In this document: positions 1 to 13,382 of the stretch, piece after piece
Layout: each line of letters opens with the position of its first letter
How positions within the stretch are numbered: position 1 is the stretch's first letter
Source of the DNA: Rhabdornis inornatus
Lineage: Eukaryota; Chordata; Aves; Passeriformes; Rhabdornithidae
NCBI GenBank assembly: GCA_013397075.1
Contig: VWZS01000654.1
Span: 583,231 to 647,230 of the forward strand
Reading direction: 5' to 3'
Length of the DNA: 64,000 nt
Program-made: the position numbers and the translations under genes
The notes under the pieces: generated by a model
The model's input: the letters and a program-made list of their open reading frames with translations, nothing else
The model's database searches: none
Told to the model about the DNA's origin: nothing

Positions 1-296
1 TGATTTTAATCTTCTGCCACAAGCTGTCAGAGACCTAAGTATCTTTTGCTGCATTATAAGCCTATTGCTTTTTTTGCCCTATCTTCAGTGAGCACAGGGA
101 GCAATTTATTTATTTCTATTATGCCACTTCTTCTGATCTATTTACGGTTAAGAAGGATACAGAGTTTTAAACAGTAGATTTGTCTGACTGCTCTCAAGGA
201 ACTGTGTGTCAATACATAATAATAAGCCGGGAAGAAGAAAATGTAGGATTAAGTCAAGCCATAGGGCCAGCGAGCCTTCCAGAAAGTTTGGGTGTG
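1..296. other. Unique AT-rich flank
   Basis: No gene, RNA or repeat is recognisable. The sequence is AT-rich and leads into the CpG-richer block that starts near 297. Confidence 0.5.
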
Positions 297-520
297 TGTC
301 CTGGGGTGACGTTGTGGTGCTTGTATCCCCAGTCATGTGTTCTGTTTGTGCTTCGTGTTGTGTTCTGTGCTTTCGGGACTGGCTCTGAGGGTGAGGGTTT
401 GTTTTGTCTTGTTATCGNCCGGAGGTCTTCCCCCAAATTTGTCCTAAACCAGTACAGTGTGGAGTGCTCTCTCAGCGATCAAGGGGAGGTTTCATGTCTC
501 ATGTTCTTTGTGGAGTTCAC
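297..520 (+). mobile_element. Candidate avian LTR fragment, CpG-rich
   Basis: From about 297 the sequence changes character. It starts with TGTCCTGGGGTGACG, is rich in G and T, and holds several CpGs (gacgtt, ttcgtg, ttcggg, tcgnccgg, agcgatc), while neighbouring DNA has almost none. A TG start, GT-rich body and preserved CpGs suit a fairly young retroviral LTR or its remnant. I cannot name the family, find a matching CA end, or see a target-site duplication, and the right edge is a guess. The unresolved base at 418 lies inside the block. It could instead be a small CpG-rich unique segment. Confidence 0.38.
418..418. other. Single ambiguous base (N)
   Basis: One undetermined base in a CpG-rich stretch. 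It is an assembly or consensus ambiguity, not a gap of known size. Confidence 0.95.
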
Positions 521-645
521 TGTAAGGCAGATGAGACAGGTAGATGACTGGTTTTTTGTGAAAATCTGTGGGCTAGGCAATTTTGGCATAGCTGGGGGAG
601 TTTTCCTCACACAGTTATCATGAGCCATTTTAATTGAATCATGCC

Positions 646-1115
646 ATCACAGAATATGCTGAGTTGGAAGGCACCCATCAGGGTCATGAAGTCCAACTCC
701 TGGCCCTGCACAGGACACCCCAGGCGTCATACCGTGTGCCCAAGAGCTCTGTCCAAATGCTCCTTGAACTCTGTCAGGCTGGTGCTGTGACCACTGCCAT
801 GGAGAGCCTGTTCCAGTGCCCAGACACCCTCTGGGTGAAGAACCTTTTCCTGATATCCAGCCTAAACCTCCCCTGACTGAGCTTCATGCGGTTTCTTTGA
901 GTCCTGTCACTGACGGCAAAGGTGAAGAGATCTGTACCTGCCCCTCTGCTTCACGTCCTGAGGATGTTGAAGACCACAATGAAGAACTCTCAGTCGTCTC
1001 CTCTCCAGGCTGAACACACCAAGTGACCTCAGTCACTTCTCACACAGCTTCCCTTCCAGACCCTTCAGTATCCTCATGGCTCTCCTTTGAACACCCTTTA
1101 ATTGCTTAATGTCAA
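646..1115 (-). mobile_element. CR1 LINE, 3' end fragment
   Basis: Read on the minus strand this is the 3' part of a CR1 retrotransposon. At the left edge are the complements of the terminal ATTCTGTGAT-type motif (atcacagaat) and of the 'gttggaaggcacc...gtccaactcc' block. Further right come the complements of the 'cctgttccagtgcccagacacc' segment and of the 'ctcctctccaggctgaacac' segment, in the right order and spacing for CR1. CR1 copies are usually 5'-truncated, and this one keeps only the end of ORF2 and the 3' untranslated region. Frames are broken and no product is expected. Divergence looks moderate. The left edge is sharp; the right edge is uncertain by about 20 bases. Confidence 0.92.
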
Positions 1116-3535
1116 AAATGACAGATTGTGTGATTTGATTTAGGGATATAACACTCCTTGAATGAATCATCCTGGTGCCAGATGTTTGAACGCTCTGGAG
1201 ATTCAGAGATATCTTTACTGAGTGCTTACATTTTATCCATCAAGGATACAAGAGATGCTGGAATATTTCTCTAAAGCACAGAAGAGTGCACTAAAAGAAG
1301 CTAGAAAGTGACAAGACAGAATAAGTGATGCAGCAATGTTTATTTAGCCATCATTCCTTAAAATTTAAACTGTTGAGACCAAAAAATAAAAAACCTATGA
1401 CAATATATCAGACAGCTGAGTTAGTAAAGGTAAATCAGCATGAGTATCCATGTCATTGACCTGCCACACAGCTTCTCACCAGTACCGCTGCAGTACAAGA
1501 TCATACCATGTGAGGATCTCTTTCACCTTTAAATGTAGCTTTTGTAACCCCACTTAATTTCACTATATAGCCTTTGTCTAATAGTTAATGAGTATATATA
1601 GTTTACTCAGCTATCTCAGTTTTCTATAGTATTAAGGAAATTTTGTTTCAAGAGCGCGCAAGTTATTGAAAGGTGCTCGCCTGAGAATATCCGCCTGAGT
1701 GATGTGTTGTTTACTTCTGTCTCACAGGAGGCCTGTGCAAGCAGAAGCAATGAGTGGGCAGTGTCTGGGGATTCTTAAATTCAGAAAACTCTGTCCTGTT
1801 TTGGTAACTGCACTGATATTGGTCATAAATACATACCTGCTGCCTTTTTACCAATTGCTGTAGAGTAGGGATATAACTAAACTTACTGTATTTTACTCAT
1901 CTGCTGTTTTGTTCACCATGCAGCCTGAGAGTATGTTTTCAGTGATATACAAAGCCTCATCATAAATATGTGGAAGATATTGTTTGTGGCCTTTCTGTTT
2001 CTAAGATGTGTGTGATGCAGGGAATAGCAGAAATTCAGAGCCTCAGTCACAGGCAGATGAGTGGGAGATGAAGAGAGATCCAGAGAGATGAAGGTTACAA
2101 ACGCATCACAACCAATCATCTGGGAAGTCAAGTACTAAGAAGATCACTGATATTCAGATTTGTCTTACAGTTGCTTCCCTAAACTAAGGAGGTGGTTTTC
2201 CCACCACCAACCCCTTTGAAAGGATATATTTTTAACATGGGGGCTGAAGTGAAAGAAAGGTTCTGAGGATTTCAGCAAGACACCATCCCAGCTCATCATA
2301 ACAACGTGCCTTCTTCAAGTCATAGGAGATGGACTGGACCAGGACAGCCCACAAAGTCGCTGTGGACATGTTGTCAAGACTGCAAGTGAACTCTCAGAAT
2401 GATGAGGAGGACCTGGCTCAGAATAAATGATGGAGCTTGAAGTGAAAATCTGCTGGACAGGACACCAGAAGCTGCTGAACATAACAAGTACCTGTGTAGG
2501 AAGCGAGCAAAAGTTAGAATTCTGACAGGTGCCTGAATCTCACAGGTGGTTAAGTGGGAAGATGTGAAAAAATGCCAGACTTTGCAGATAATTGGAGAGG
2601 AGTATTGGGAACGTTTGTGGGAGTACAGTGTTGTAAGGCAAGCAGCTCTCAGGTAACCATCAGCAATACCATATAATGCCAAGTTTGCTGAGCAAATGGG
2701 ATGAGAAATAATGTATTTGTTATCAAAACTAGTATTAACTGAGAAAAAAATTATGGGTTCAGGTGTTAACCTGAGGGAAAATGGGAGGTGAAGGGTAGAT
2801 AGAAGAATGGTGGAAAGGAAGGCCAATAAGGGGAAATGGACCCTTAGGAGTGGAAATACTGTGAAGGTGGTGTATGGGGTGCCTACCACGAGCCCTGTCC
2901 TAGCTGGAGCAGGACACAAAACCAAACCCTCTAGTCTGACTCTGAAGCAGGTTCACCCTGTGTCTGAGACAGTGGTTTGGGATGGGTGTGGGGCAGGTTA
3001 TCTACCTCTCCAGTAAGGGAACACATGGATAGGTGGATTAAGTATCCCAGTATCACTGTGTTGGTGTGTTCCAGGCCTCATAGCTTCAACAGCCACCCAC
3101 CCCCACATAATGGGAGTGGAGTTTTTGCTCATGTGACTTCAAAACCTGTCATCCCTTCATTTCAAGTCATCAGCATTACACATCTTTTGTAAGCATTTGC
3201 TACTAGATCTTAGTTTGCTCTTTGGTCTATGACTTTCACTAACCTGCATCATTCATCGGGATAGCAGTGAGATGCTGTGGGAACCCTCTCTAAATGACAG
3301 CTTTTGTCCCCAGAGTTCTCTTAAGTGAAGCTCTTCAGCTTGCTCTCATGCCCTGTTTTCTCAGCCTACTTGTAAGGTACCAGCTTATCAGCTCTGTCTC
3401 TGCTCTAGCATGAACCAGGTTCATCATAACTTGGAGTGGCTTTTTCAGGTGTCTCCAAAATACCCGTGAAAGAGAAAAATTTATTAAAATGAGTCCATGT
3501 AAAAAACCCCAAACACTTACCAACTAAATCATATT
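1116..3535. other. Unassigned AT-rich DNA
   Basis: No recognisable gene or repeat. The part from about 2200 to 3010 is less AT-rich and holds a 183-codon minus-strand open frame (2374-2925). That frame has no family motif and unremarkable composition, and I treat it as chance. The block could be a very old repeat or a noncoding transcript, but nothing in it shows this. Confidence 0.4.
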
Positions 3536-3652
3536 AAAAAAAAAACAAAACACCCCAAACCAAAAAAACAACAACAAAAATCCCAACAACAACACCTCAA
3601 AAAAAACCCAACAGAAAACCTCACAAAGAGAGGAAAAGGGCAAAACACAAAT
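3536..3652. repeat. A/C-rich low-complexity tract
   Basis: Over a hundred bases made almost wholly of A and C, with G nearly absent until the last 25 bases (runs such as caaaacaccccaaacc). The same style of tract recurs at 13345, 18838, 51605 and 63170, and as T/G on the plus strand at 24670 and 30005. Confidence 0.85.
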
Positions 3653-6600
3653 GGTCAATATACATATTATTTCACTTAGGCTTCAAGGTGTACATGTAGT
3701 TAATTCAGAAACACTAAATTCTGAATCTTATTTTTCTAGGAAATGGGATGGAAAAGCAACTACTCATGCAAGCTAGGTTTAAATTTTTCTCATTGTAATG
3801 ATCACTAAAAATTCCCTGGTGAATTTCACAGATATTCATTTTACCACCTTCAGAGGCACCCTAGACTCCCACAAACCCTAAACTGGCCACTTCTACCCGT
3901 TTTTTTTTTCAGCAGATGTGTCAGCTTCCAAAAGGGTTTTTACTATATAGTCCACTAAGATTCAGTAGCAGAATTACAGTGATTTCTTCTTTCTGTATAA
4001 GAAAGTCAGGCTCAAAACCAATTAAAATTGTAATATTCCATATAAAAAAACTACACACTCTTCAAGATAACAGATTATTATATATTATTCATAAAAATAA
4101 TATGTTCTTGGTAGACTCCACATGGAAATTTAACCAAGGAAATCCAATCCTATTTCCTCAGAAAAAGACAGCTCATTTCAGATCAGATGGATTTTATCTG
4201 TTAAGAAAGAGGAAAGATTATCATAGCAAAGAAAGTTATGCTGTGATAAGGGGGGGGGATGATTTAAATTAGACAATTATCCATGCAGACACTGAAAGAG
4301 ACCTTTCAGAACTACTGTAGTTTTAATGCAGTCCTGTTAGACCACCCTGCTGCTCACTCCTCTGGACACTCCATTGGCTGCTGTATTTGCCTCTCACTAC
4401 TCCACACAGGTGTTCCTGTGATTCCTTTGGTCTGGGAGTTTCCCTGGCAAATTCACAGCACATATGGTTTGCTATTTTGCCACAGAAATACGATTATGTG
4501 AACCAGGTGGCCTCATCCCACAGAACAGGTACTGATGCCTGTCTCACCCCTCTATCTTTTAATTACATCTTGAGTTGTGGGTACACCAGGCTTGTGAGGG
4601 TGAAAAGTGAATAAGTAGAGAGGGCTGTCAATTAGTTTTAGGTACTGTTTCTGCTTTTCAATTCAGCTAATAAGACTTACAGATCTATAAAAAATCTAAT
4701 GTTTTATAACTCCATATACACATTTTCCCTGTCTCAGTGTACACAACATGTTGCAAAGACTGCAACTTGAAGCTTCTAAGACTGTGATTTCTCCTGCAAG
4801 TAGTTTCTGTAGCTCAAGTTTCTGTCTTTCTCAGCCAAGTATTTTAATTTTTTCATTTCCTTAACAATGGTTGTACACATCTCTATGATACTGAAAGTGC
4901 ATTTCCCCCTCTTACCCTTGTGCTTCCTATAGGGGTCTGTGATTTTAAGTTTTGCAGTAGCAATCCAAGAAAGTGCTTCACTCTCCCTTATTGGGAACAT
5001 TTCACTCACTTGCACTAGTCCTCTACAATAAAACTTGCAAATCAAAGAAATCAGATGACATCTATCCTTCCCTGTTCAGTAGCAAATGACCCACAAGTTT
5101 TCTCTAAGCATCCTGTTCCAGATTTATTCAGCAGTTAATAGCCTTTCTCAAATATCTTTACTAATGTAGTTTTATAGATGGTTTTCCTTTGTTTCCTGGT
5201 GTCAAAAGCATGCAGCTGGTATTAAAATATGGTAAAAAACAAGCTCTAAATATCCGAGACTTCCTCATGGAGCGACAAGATTCAGCACAGATCCTAGGGA
5301 AGAGCTGTGCCCTTCTAAAATTGTAGTTGTAAGTCAAACAAGTCTGCCTTAAATGACAATAAATGTTTGATAAAGAAACTGAATTTAATTCCTGGCCTGT
5401 ACTACCAGTGGAACCTTGAGAGTACTCCAGTTCACCTTAAATGAAAGACTAAGAAAGCGATCAATATTCCAAAATGTAAATATCCAGCTATGGGGGATAG
5501 CCAGCAGCCTCCAATTGGTTTCATTTGGGATTCAGATCTCCAAGGTACTCCCCAAGATCACAGATACTTATTCCTGATGTGCTTGCATGTTTTGGACAAT
5601 GCTAGGCAATTATGATTTCCACATTAGTGCCTGGTAAGCTCATTCACAAATTACCTGTAATGGCTAATCATCAATGACTATACTGAGAGCTTAAACAACC
5701 AGCTCACATGTATGAACTACAAATAGACTTTTAAAACAGGATGATTTAATTTTTAACTGAATCCTAATGCAAATTGTATTGGTCCAAACCCATGGAATTA
5801 TTAACTTGTATATAAATTTCTTCATTTTGTCTCGGGAGCCAAAGCTATTTTCTCTTTAAACACAGACAGAAATAGCAGAGAAGTTCAGCAGCTGGTAGGG
5901 TTTCTAGTTTGGAACTCACTAATTGCTCTTCAGGCTTGTTCTTCCTCACATCATCTTTAAGAAGTCCTCATAAAATGATGAAGAATGACAACTAGAGAGA
6001 AAAGATTGACATCCAACCAACCCAGTACAAAGAGAAAATAGAATCACACCATATATTAAACTGAATTTTCTTTCCAATGTAGGGTTTTATTGTGCTTTTG
6101 TAAACATGATGTAGACAAAGCTAAGAAAATTACAGCAATCATCGTCTGATTTTTCCACTGTCCTGCTCCTGTGGAGTACATTGGACTGCTTCTCAGTTGG
6201 GCATAGGAGAACATTTATTTTTAGGTCACTGCTTTCATTTAGTATTGTTTTGTTCAATCAACTTTTTATCTGGTAAGATAAAAAGTCCATAAATTAATTT
6301 TTTAAAAGGCATTTTTAAGTGGAAACAAAAATTGCATTCTTGTTTTTTGCTAGTATACACTAAAAGGCACTGTCAGGCAACTCAGTGTTAAAACAGAGTT
6401 AAGAAAATAAAGATGGAAAAAAGCAAATGAGTGTTTGGAGAGGACGAGGAAGAAAGAGATGTGTTTCACTGAAGATTTCATCATGCTAAAAAAGCTTTTA
6501 CAGCTTTTTTATTATCATGGCAATGTAGCAAACTTTAGAGCTTTCAAAACATCACTCAAATGGCTAATATCTCCACAAAGTGCAATCTGAAATGAATTCC

Positions 6601-7211
6601 TGTTATGTTTACTGGGAAATTTCAAAAGTAAAATAAGATTTTTTTTTCTTAATAATTAATACATAAAAATGCACTTTCTTTTTGCCTGAGAAATCCACAC
6701 AATAAGGTTTAACAAAAGCCTGTTTCCTCTCATAACTACAAAACCCTATTCAATTTAATGCTCAGACTGCAATAGATTCAGTTATTTATATTCTTCTTTG
6801 CCAGAGGAATAACAGATGTGTAGAGACATTAAAAAAATACACTATTTTTCTGTTAAAGACAAAATTTTAACTCTTTGCTCACAAATCCAGACATTCACAA
6901 CGATGAGATAGATAAAAGGGATATAATGCTCCAAGGGATCTGAGTGCTCCAAAGAAATCTGAATTTTATCATTAACCCATCAGCATTAGGTTACAGGAGT
7001 CTAATCTTTAGATAAGTCATGTGTAGTAGTTTGGGGCTTTTTTCTTTCACTAAAAAATTTAATTTACATCTTTTGCAACTCCAGAAGGGATAAGAAAATT
7101 GTCACCTCGTGCCTAAAACAACAAGCTTCTATTCAGAGTTCAGCTCCAGGGATGACAAAATAATTTACTTTCTACAGTATGACTTAGCAGGTGCTAACAA
7201 GGGCAGCTATT
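3653..7211. other. Unassigned AT-rich DNA
   Basis: No supported gene or repeat. It contains a run of nine G at 4250-4258. A 118-codon plus-strand frame at 3916-4272 is lysine- and isoleucine-rich, as expected of AT-rich noncoding DNA, and shows no motif. Confidence 0.45.
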
Positions 7212-7237
7212 AAAAAAAAAAAAAAAAGAAAAAAAAA
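7212..7237 (+). repeat. Poly(A) tract
   Basis: Twenty-five A interrupted by one G. No processed transcript is recognisable just upstream, so a retrocopy tail is not supported. A short T/G stretch follows at about 7245-7275. Confidence 0.85.
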
Positions 7238-8081
7238 TACCTTTGGTGTTTGTGTGTTTGTTTATTTGTTTATTCTTGGCTGTTTATGTTCACACCTGCC
7301 CACTAGAATTCCTTTTTTTTTCCTAAGTCATCTGCCTCACTATTTGAGAAGTGATAATGCTATACTTTATGCAAATGTAAATTGATCCTAAATAGCATGC
7401 TCAGCTCAATATTTTTATCTGTATTTCTAGGTGCAGTTAAGCAGAGCTAGTGTTCAACAAGCTTATAAACAGATCAGTTACTATTTATTTGAAACTGTTT
7501 ATATACTGAAACCTGTCCATACATTTGTATTGTGCCCTAACAAAAAAAACTAAAGCAAAGTGAATGTTTCTGACTTTTTTTTTATTCTGTACTTTCCCAG
7601 TACAAGTATTGATTTTCATATGGAGGGGCCAGAAGTTCAATGTAGACAAATAAAAGGCTGGGTAGGGAAACAGTTTTGAGACACTGAAATATTCAGAAAG
7701 CAGCAGGTTAAAGAGGAGCAGTCTCTTTTAGGCAGCTGTTTCCTCATCTCATTCCTTATGATGCAGGGAGTTGGAGGAAGTTAAGATTACAATGGTGCTG
7801 AGGAAAAGGGAATTTTGTCTAACAGAGACATAAACTTTCAGAGCATATGAAACCAGCCTTGGTATAGTTGAATGCAGTGTGCTGGGAAGGCTTCTGCATT
7901 TGCCTAACCATGTATAATATGCCATTCATAAAGTAGCATTCCCACATTTATCTTAAGGCTACTTATTGACAAGTGCTCAGCCAACTACACTTTGGAGTCT
8001 GATAGCTAGATATTCTTGACAGGTATTCAATATATATAGCAGAACATGCTCAATGGATTTGTTATTTATCCAATGAATGGA
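7238..8081. other. Unassigned AT-rich DNA
   Basis: Nothing recognisable beyond a short T/G stretch next to the poly(A) tract. Confidence 0.4.
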
Positions 8082-8500
8082 CATAGAATAATAGGATCAT
8101 TTACTTTGGAAAGTACCTTTAAGATTATTGAGTGCAACTGTTAACCCAGTACTGCCAGGTCCCCCAGTAAGCCATATCCCTGAGCACCACATCTACACTC
8201 CTTTTCAACAGTGGCAGGGACAGTAATTCCAACACTTTCCTGGGCACTCTGTTCCTATGCTTGACCACATTTCCAATGAACAAATTTTTCCTAATACCCA
8301 AATAAACCTCCCATGGCACAACTTGAGTCAATTCCTCGTGTTCTATCATTTGTTACCTGGCAGAAAACATCAACCCCCACCTAACTACAACCTTCTTTTA
8401 GATAGTCATAGAGAGCAATAATGTCTCCCCTCAGCCTCCTTTTCTTCAGGCTAAACAACCTCAGTTCCCACAACTGCTCTTCATAAGACTTGTGCTTTAA
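8082..8500 (-). mobile_element. CR1 LINE, 3' end fragment (older copy)
   Basis: A minus-strand CR1 end. The left edge has catagaataataggatcat, a worn complement of the tandem 3' tail motif. It is followed by complements of the 'ggaaagtaccttta...' block, the 'tcctgggcactctgttcc' block, and near 8425-8465 'gtctcccctcagcctccttttcttcaggctaaac', a hallmark CR1 stretch. It is more diverged than the copy at 646 and probably belongs to another CR1 subfamily. It is 5'-truncated with no usable frame. Open reading is broken and no function is expected. Confidence 0.88.
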
Positions 8501-11500
8501 GAAACATTATACAACATTCTCGATTTCCAGAAATGGATGTGCAGGTTGTCAAGTTCCATGCATCAATATAATAATGATAATCTTAACAACATTCATCCCT
8601 CTGTTTAGGATTGCTAGCAGGGTATGACAGGTATATTTTTAGCAATATAAATACTGTGTGGAGATTAGCTGTTCAGTGCTACTTCCACTGGCATTAGTGA
8701 GAACATTTATTGAAAGTGGTGTCTGTCCTTATTGTTTTAATTTTTGTAGCACAATTATTTACCTTTATAAATACTTTTTAACTTTGGTAATTGCACATAC
8801 ATGCATTGACATAGGGAAATGCAGGAATGAAGAAGATGATGAATAAAGGAGAAAAAGGCATTTTCTGACTCTCTGAAGTGATCAGGCTCCCAGATGAGGA
8901 GTGAGTGAATATTTGCTCTGGCACAAACCATCTTGAGTGCTGCAGCTCTGGTTGTCTGACCCACATGTACAGCCACCATCCTGGGACAAAGCCTATTGCA
9001 CAAGATCACTTGCCACAGGGTTGTAGGTGTAATGACCAGTGCACTTGGCCAGAGCCATACAGAAAATAGTGCTCACGTCATTATTCACGGGTTTTAAGAT
9101 CTTTTGCTTTCAGCCTTCTCTGTGCACAACTCATAATTAGATATCTTTTCAAAAAGAGGGGTTTTTCAGCACAAAAATGCTGTGCAACAAATCTGAGGCA
9201 GAGTGAGTAAAAAGTTTTCCAAATATCGGTGGCAACTTCTGCTGGTGACTTTTTTCAGAATGCCCCAATTGGATGTTGCTGCTGCTTCTTGGGCAATTTA
9301 TAGGGTTACATTCCGATGACCTGGTGTATCATGAAGAAGCCGTTGAGTCACTACAGGTTTCATGTGTTATCCTTACCATGAGAAATACTGAATGATATTA
9401 ATATTTTATGTATATATGAAAGTTACAATCATTGAAAGGAATTCAACAGGAATTGCAAGCCTCATACTGTTTATTCAAATACCAGTTTTGAATGACCCTC
9501 ATTTTCAGAAATAAAGTTCTCCTGCACAGTATACATTTTTGAGTTTCTATTCAGTGTCAGGGCTATTCTGCTAGTTATTTCAAATAGTTTACAAATTTCA
9601 GGACCAACTCATTTATGGAGCTTGAACTCCAAGAAGAGTAAAAGTGAGGGATATGTAAACCTGAAAATATCAGAGAAAATATATAAGTGGATTGGCTTAA
9701 ATAGTTTTATTTCAGGTAGGTAGATGACTGATAGATGTAGTGTAGTCAGAATTTTAGCCTGGGTTACAGACTTCTGAGTTGCAAGCTCTGTATTTGAAAA
9801 TTGTTTTGCAGATATTTGTGGCCTGTCTGTGTTGAGGTAGATAAGTGGAAACTTCATAATATCATATGTGTGTCAATTACCTCTTTCCAAACTCTGATAC
9901 ATAATGTTAAATTTTATAAATTATCTGTGGAGGCATTGTGGAAGGCTTCAATAAATAACAGTAGGAAGAAGAAACCTTTTTATGTGAACAGGATATATAT
10001 ATATAGCAGTAATGAGAAATGCAAGCTGTTCATAAGGAAACATAATATCCATGTTTAAAATAAGTCTCTGGAAGAGGTCACAGCTCTGTGATTTCAATGC
10101 TTTGCAGGTCATAAATTCAAAGAAACAAACCAACAGGTCATCTTGCATGAAAAAATTATCAATTTTATTCCATCTATCTGCCTAACACACAAATAGTTTC
10201 TTGCTGGAGAAAGAAAGTTGAACATAAGCATTAAACACTTCACTGTTAACAGACATCAAACAACAAAGACAATTTGCTATGCTATATAATTGAATATAAA
10301 TATTGTATGGAATGAGGAAGCCATAAATATACAAATTATATGAAGAAATGAGTGAGCTTGTACTTTCACTTCATCTAAAACTGAAAATAAAGCATACACG
10401 AGAGGGGAAGAAAAATATCTTCTTTATTGAGCCTAATAAGTACTCCTTCAGACATTTTTACAACCATCCACTGTGTCCCTTAATCCCATTCTTTCTTTGC
10501 CTAACCTAGCCCAGCTATATTTATTCACATCTAGAACATAAAGAATGTTCATATCTTTAGTTAATATCTCCTCAGAATATTTTACATTCCTCTACCCAGT
10601 TGTATGGTGCTTTACCAACTTTAACTACTGTTTGTTGGCACAAAAGAGTGCTTTAAGGTGTGAGTTGAGATAGGTAACTCCATGTGGCAACATTAGGGCA
10701 GTGTAGGCATCTATCCCACATGGAGAAACAGGGCGCTCAGACCGATTAGATCCATTTGTGAAGCTCACAGGCCTTTCCAACTTAGCCTGCAAGGATTCAC
10801 ATAACTTTAAACATGACAACGCGTCTGTCAGCAATCTGTCTGATTTCAGACTGCTTGGTTTGGAGTTATGCAATTTGTTTTCACCCTTTGCCTGTCCTAA
10901 AGAGTCAAATGACTTAAACAGACAATCCAAACTAGCCTGGAAGAGAGAAGTGAGTGGCCGATATCATCTGAGACTTCTGACAGAAAGTAACAGGGATGAC
11001 AGCACAACCTAGACCTCCAGCCTGACTCATCAATGCTCTTCCATTTATAAAAATGAATTTAAAAAATAAAAACATATTCAAGCCAATATGCAGACAAGCT
11101 CTAATCCCCAATAAAAGTTTTTAGCATGCATAGAGTGGTTCTTACTCAAAAGGTGTCCCTACAGGGACAAGACAAGTTCAGCCCTTCAACTCACCTCAGC
11201 AGTTATGGTGGAGTCTTCCTAACTTTTCCCCATTCTCAACTTACTTTTATAGTATTTCTTTATGTTTAGGTGGAGCTTGAGTGATTCTTGTCATGGATAC
11301 CTTTGTTACTGATTGGTGCTAAATTCTCTTAGCTCATTTTACAGATGCAGTCAAAGAAAATATAGAGTGCATCCGCAGTGTGGTGTTACGTTTGGGATGG
11401 AGGTGTGCATTAATATTATAGTTAGGCTATAATGAACCACGTCAATCTGAGGAGACCAATTTTGCCACAGTTTCTGGCTTAGCAGCAGGACATCTTCCCC

Positions 11501-13344
11501 TCTCTTGGCTGACAGCTGCTATGCAGTTTATCAGCTGCAAAGTGCCATCGAGTTCCCTTCCCTGCAGGGATTCCAACAGAGCCTGGCTGTGGTGTCTGCA
11601 CTCTGCTCCACCCTCCATTCCATCCCCCTCAGCAGACAGAGAGGTTGCAGATCACAGATGTAGGGAATCATCATGGAATAGGTTTTTGAGTATGTCAACC
11701 ATATTCTGTCCAGGCAGTAGCAGCTGCATTTTACCCTATAATTTCCATACTGTTATAATGTCTGTTAGGATGTGAATATAACTTCTCAGTTTCCTCTAAT
11801 TTTACCCCCAGCCATCTTTCCATAAGGAGCCATAGACTTAAATTTCACACTTTATTTTTTGCACCAACAGCTACAACCCTTGCTTGTACTTGTATTGAAC
11901 AAGTTTTCTGCTGAACTCAGTAAACAATAGATTTTTAATACTAGTCAGAGAGTTAGGACTTTGTACATATGTATATTTTTATAAGTATATTGTTTCTACC
12001 TCAGTGATAAAAATTTATGCCTACCTTGAAATCCTTGACTTCAGTTTAATTCATCACCAAAAGTGCAATAACATGATCAAAAAAGTTCTTAAGTCTTTCT
12101 TTTAAAAAAACTTTCTAATGAAAAATGTATAAAATGTAACATAATAATGCAATCTACTGAAATGTTTTGGAAGGAAATGAAAAAATACCTTTAGACTGGA
12201 TCTGACGTGATTTTATGAGGAAATATCTTTGAAGTAAACTTGATGAACAAGAAAATTTGAAGATGACACTTCTTTGTATAAGAAAATGCTATAAACATCA
12301 CCACTGCGGAAAAAAAAAAATCAGTTTACTTTAAAAGGTCACAAAACATGAAATCATTTAGCTCATCACAGCATATAATATATAACACGGTTTATTAAGA
12401 TTCATCTATGCAGTTACATATTTCACTTTTACTAAACCAATTACTGCGTTTCAAGGTTTTATGATGAATCCTATGTCAACATAGTATTAATAAAATATTT
12501 TTCACTTTATTGCATGCCAGCCATAAAACAGATGCATGAAAATGTTTTGCTGCTTCTTCATAGCAAAGAGGAGTGTGTAAAAATTGCTAGCATTACAGTG
12601 TTTACAAATAAGTTATGATCTACACTTATCTGAAACTGAGCGTTTGATGTCCTTTTATTTTTTAATTAGGTAACTGGTTTCTAAGCTATCACTGCTTACA
12701 TTAGATAAATGGATTTGAAATATTACCTAGCAGTACTCATAAAAAATATATTTTCATTATATCAAAACTCATTTGACTAGGGGCTAGACTCCTCTTTTAT
12801 CTTACCAATGAAGGGCAGAAGAAAATTGAAAGTATAAAATTCCTAGTACAGCCCTGCCTACATGGCTAAATTTTTCTCTGTGTTTTACTGGGGAAATGTG
12901 TGGTTAGTTCCTTGGGACACTTTGAATTCTCAGCCTCTTAACTGAAGCAGTTCATGGGTGTAAGCATCAAGTCCAGTTGCACCAGAGAGACCAAAGTAAT
13001 ACCTGATGCTTTTCCATACAAAAAAATTTCTGTGTTGACCTTATCAGAGTGTAGAAAATCCTGACAATCAGAAAAATCAGGTTTGGTGTAAAGTCCACAT
13101 CAATTTTTTTAACAGGTATTCTTGTTCATTAAATAGAAAATGAACATTTCCATGCTTGATGTTTTGAATACATTTTCTTACTAACAAGAGTTGTGTAGGC
13201 TACAAATCTACTACTCTGTCTATAATGTTATGGAAAACATCCCAATTCCTATGGGACAGTAAGAAGCAGAGTTTTTGCCCACTTACTGACTCTACCACTT
13301 AGAATTTTTTTTGAAAAATTGCCATATTTTTGTAAAAAATGAAA
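8501..13344. other. Unassigned AT-rich DNA
   Basis: No supported gene or mobile element. Somewhat less AT-rich patches lie at about 8880-9060, 10640-11000 and 11440-11720. The open frames there (up to about 100 codons) lack motifs and fail to extend. The patches could be conserved noncoding elements, which only cross-species comparison can show. Confidence 0.4.
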
Positions 13345-13382
13345 CCTAAACAAAAAAAAAAACCAAAACCAAACAGAAACCA
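13345..13382. repeat. Short A/C-rich tract
   Basis: About forty bases of A and C with almost no G or T, of the same kind as the tract at 3536. Confidence 0.75.

Noticed and set aside
2374..2925. 183-codon minus-strand open frame, the longest in the window
   Set aside because: No recognisable domain or signal, composition like translated noncoding DNA, and no splice or regulatory context. One such frame is expected by chance in 64 kb.
11520..11680. Less AT-rich patch with 'agatcacagatgtagggaatcatcatggaatagg', reminiscent of a CR1 tail
   Set aside because: Only the tail-like words are seen. The ordered CR1 blocks expected next to them are missing, so the resemblance is too weak.
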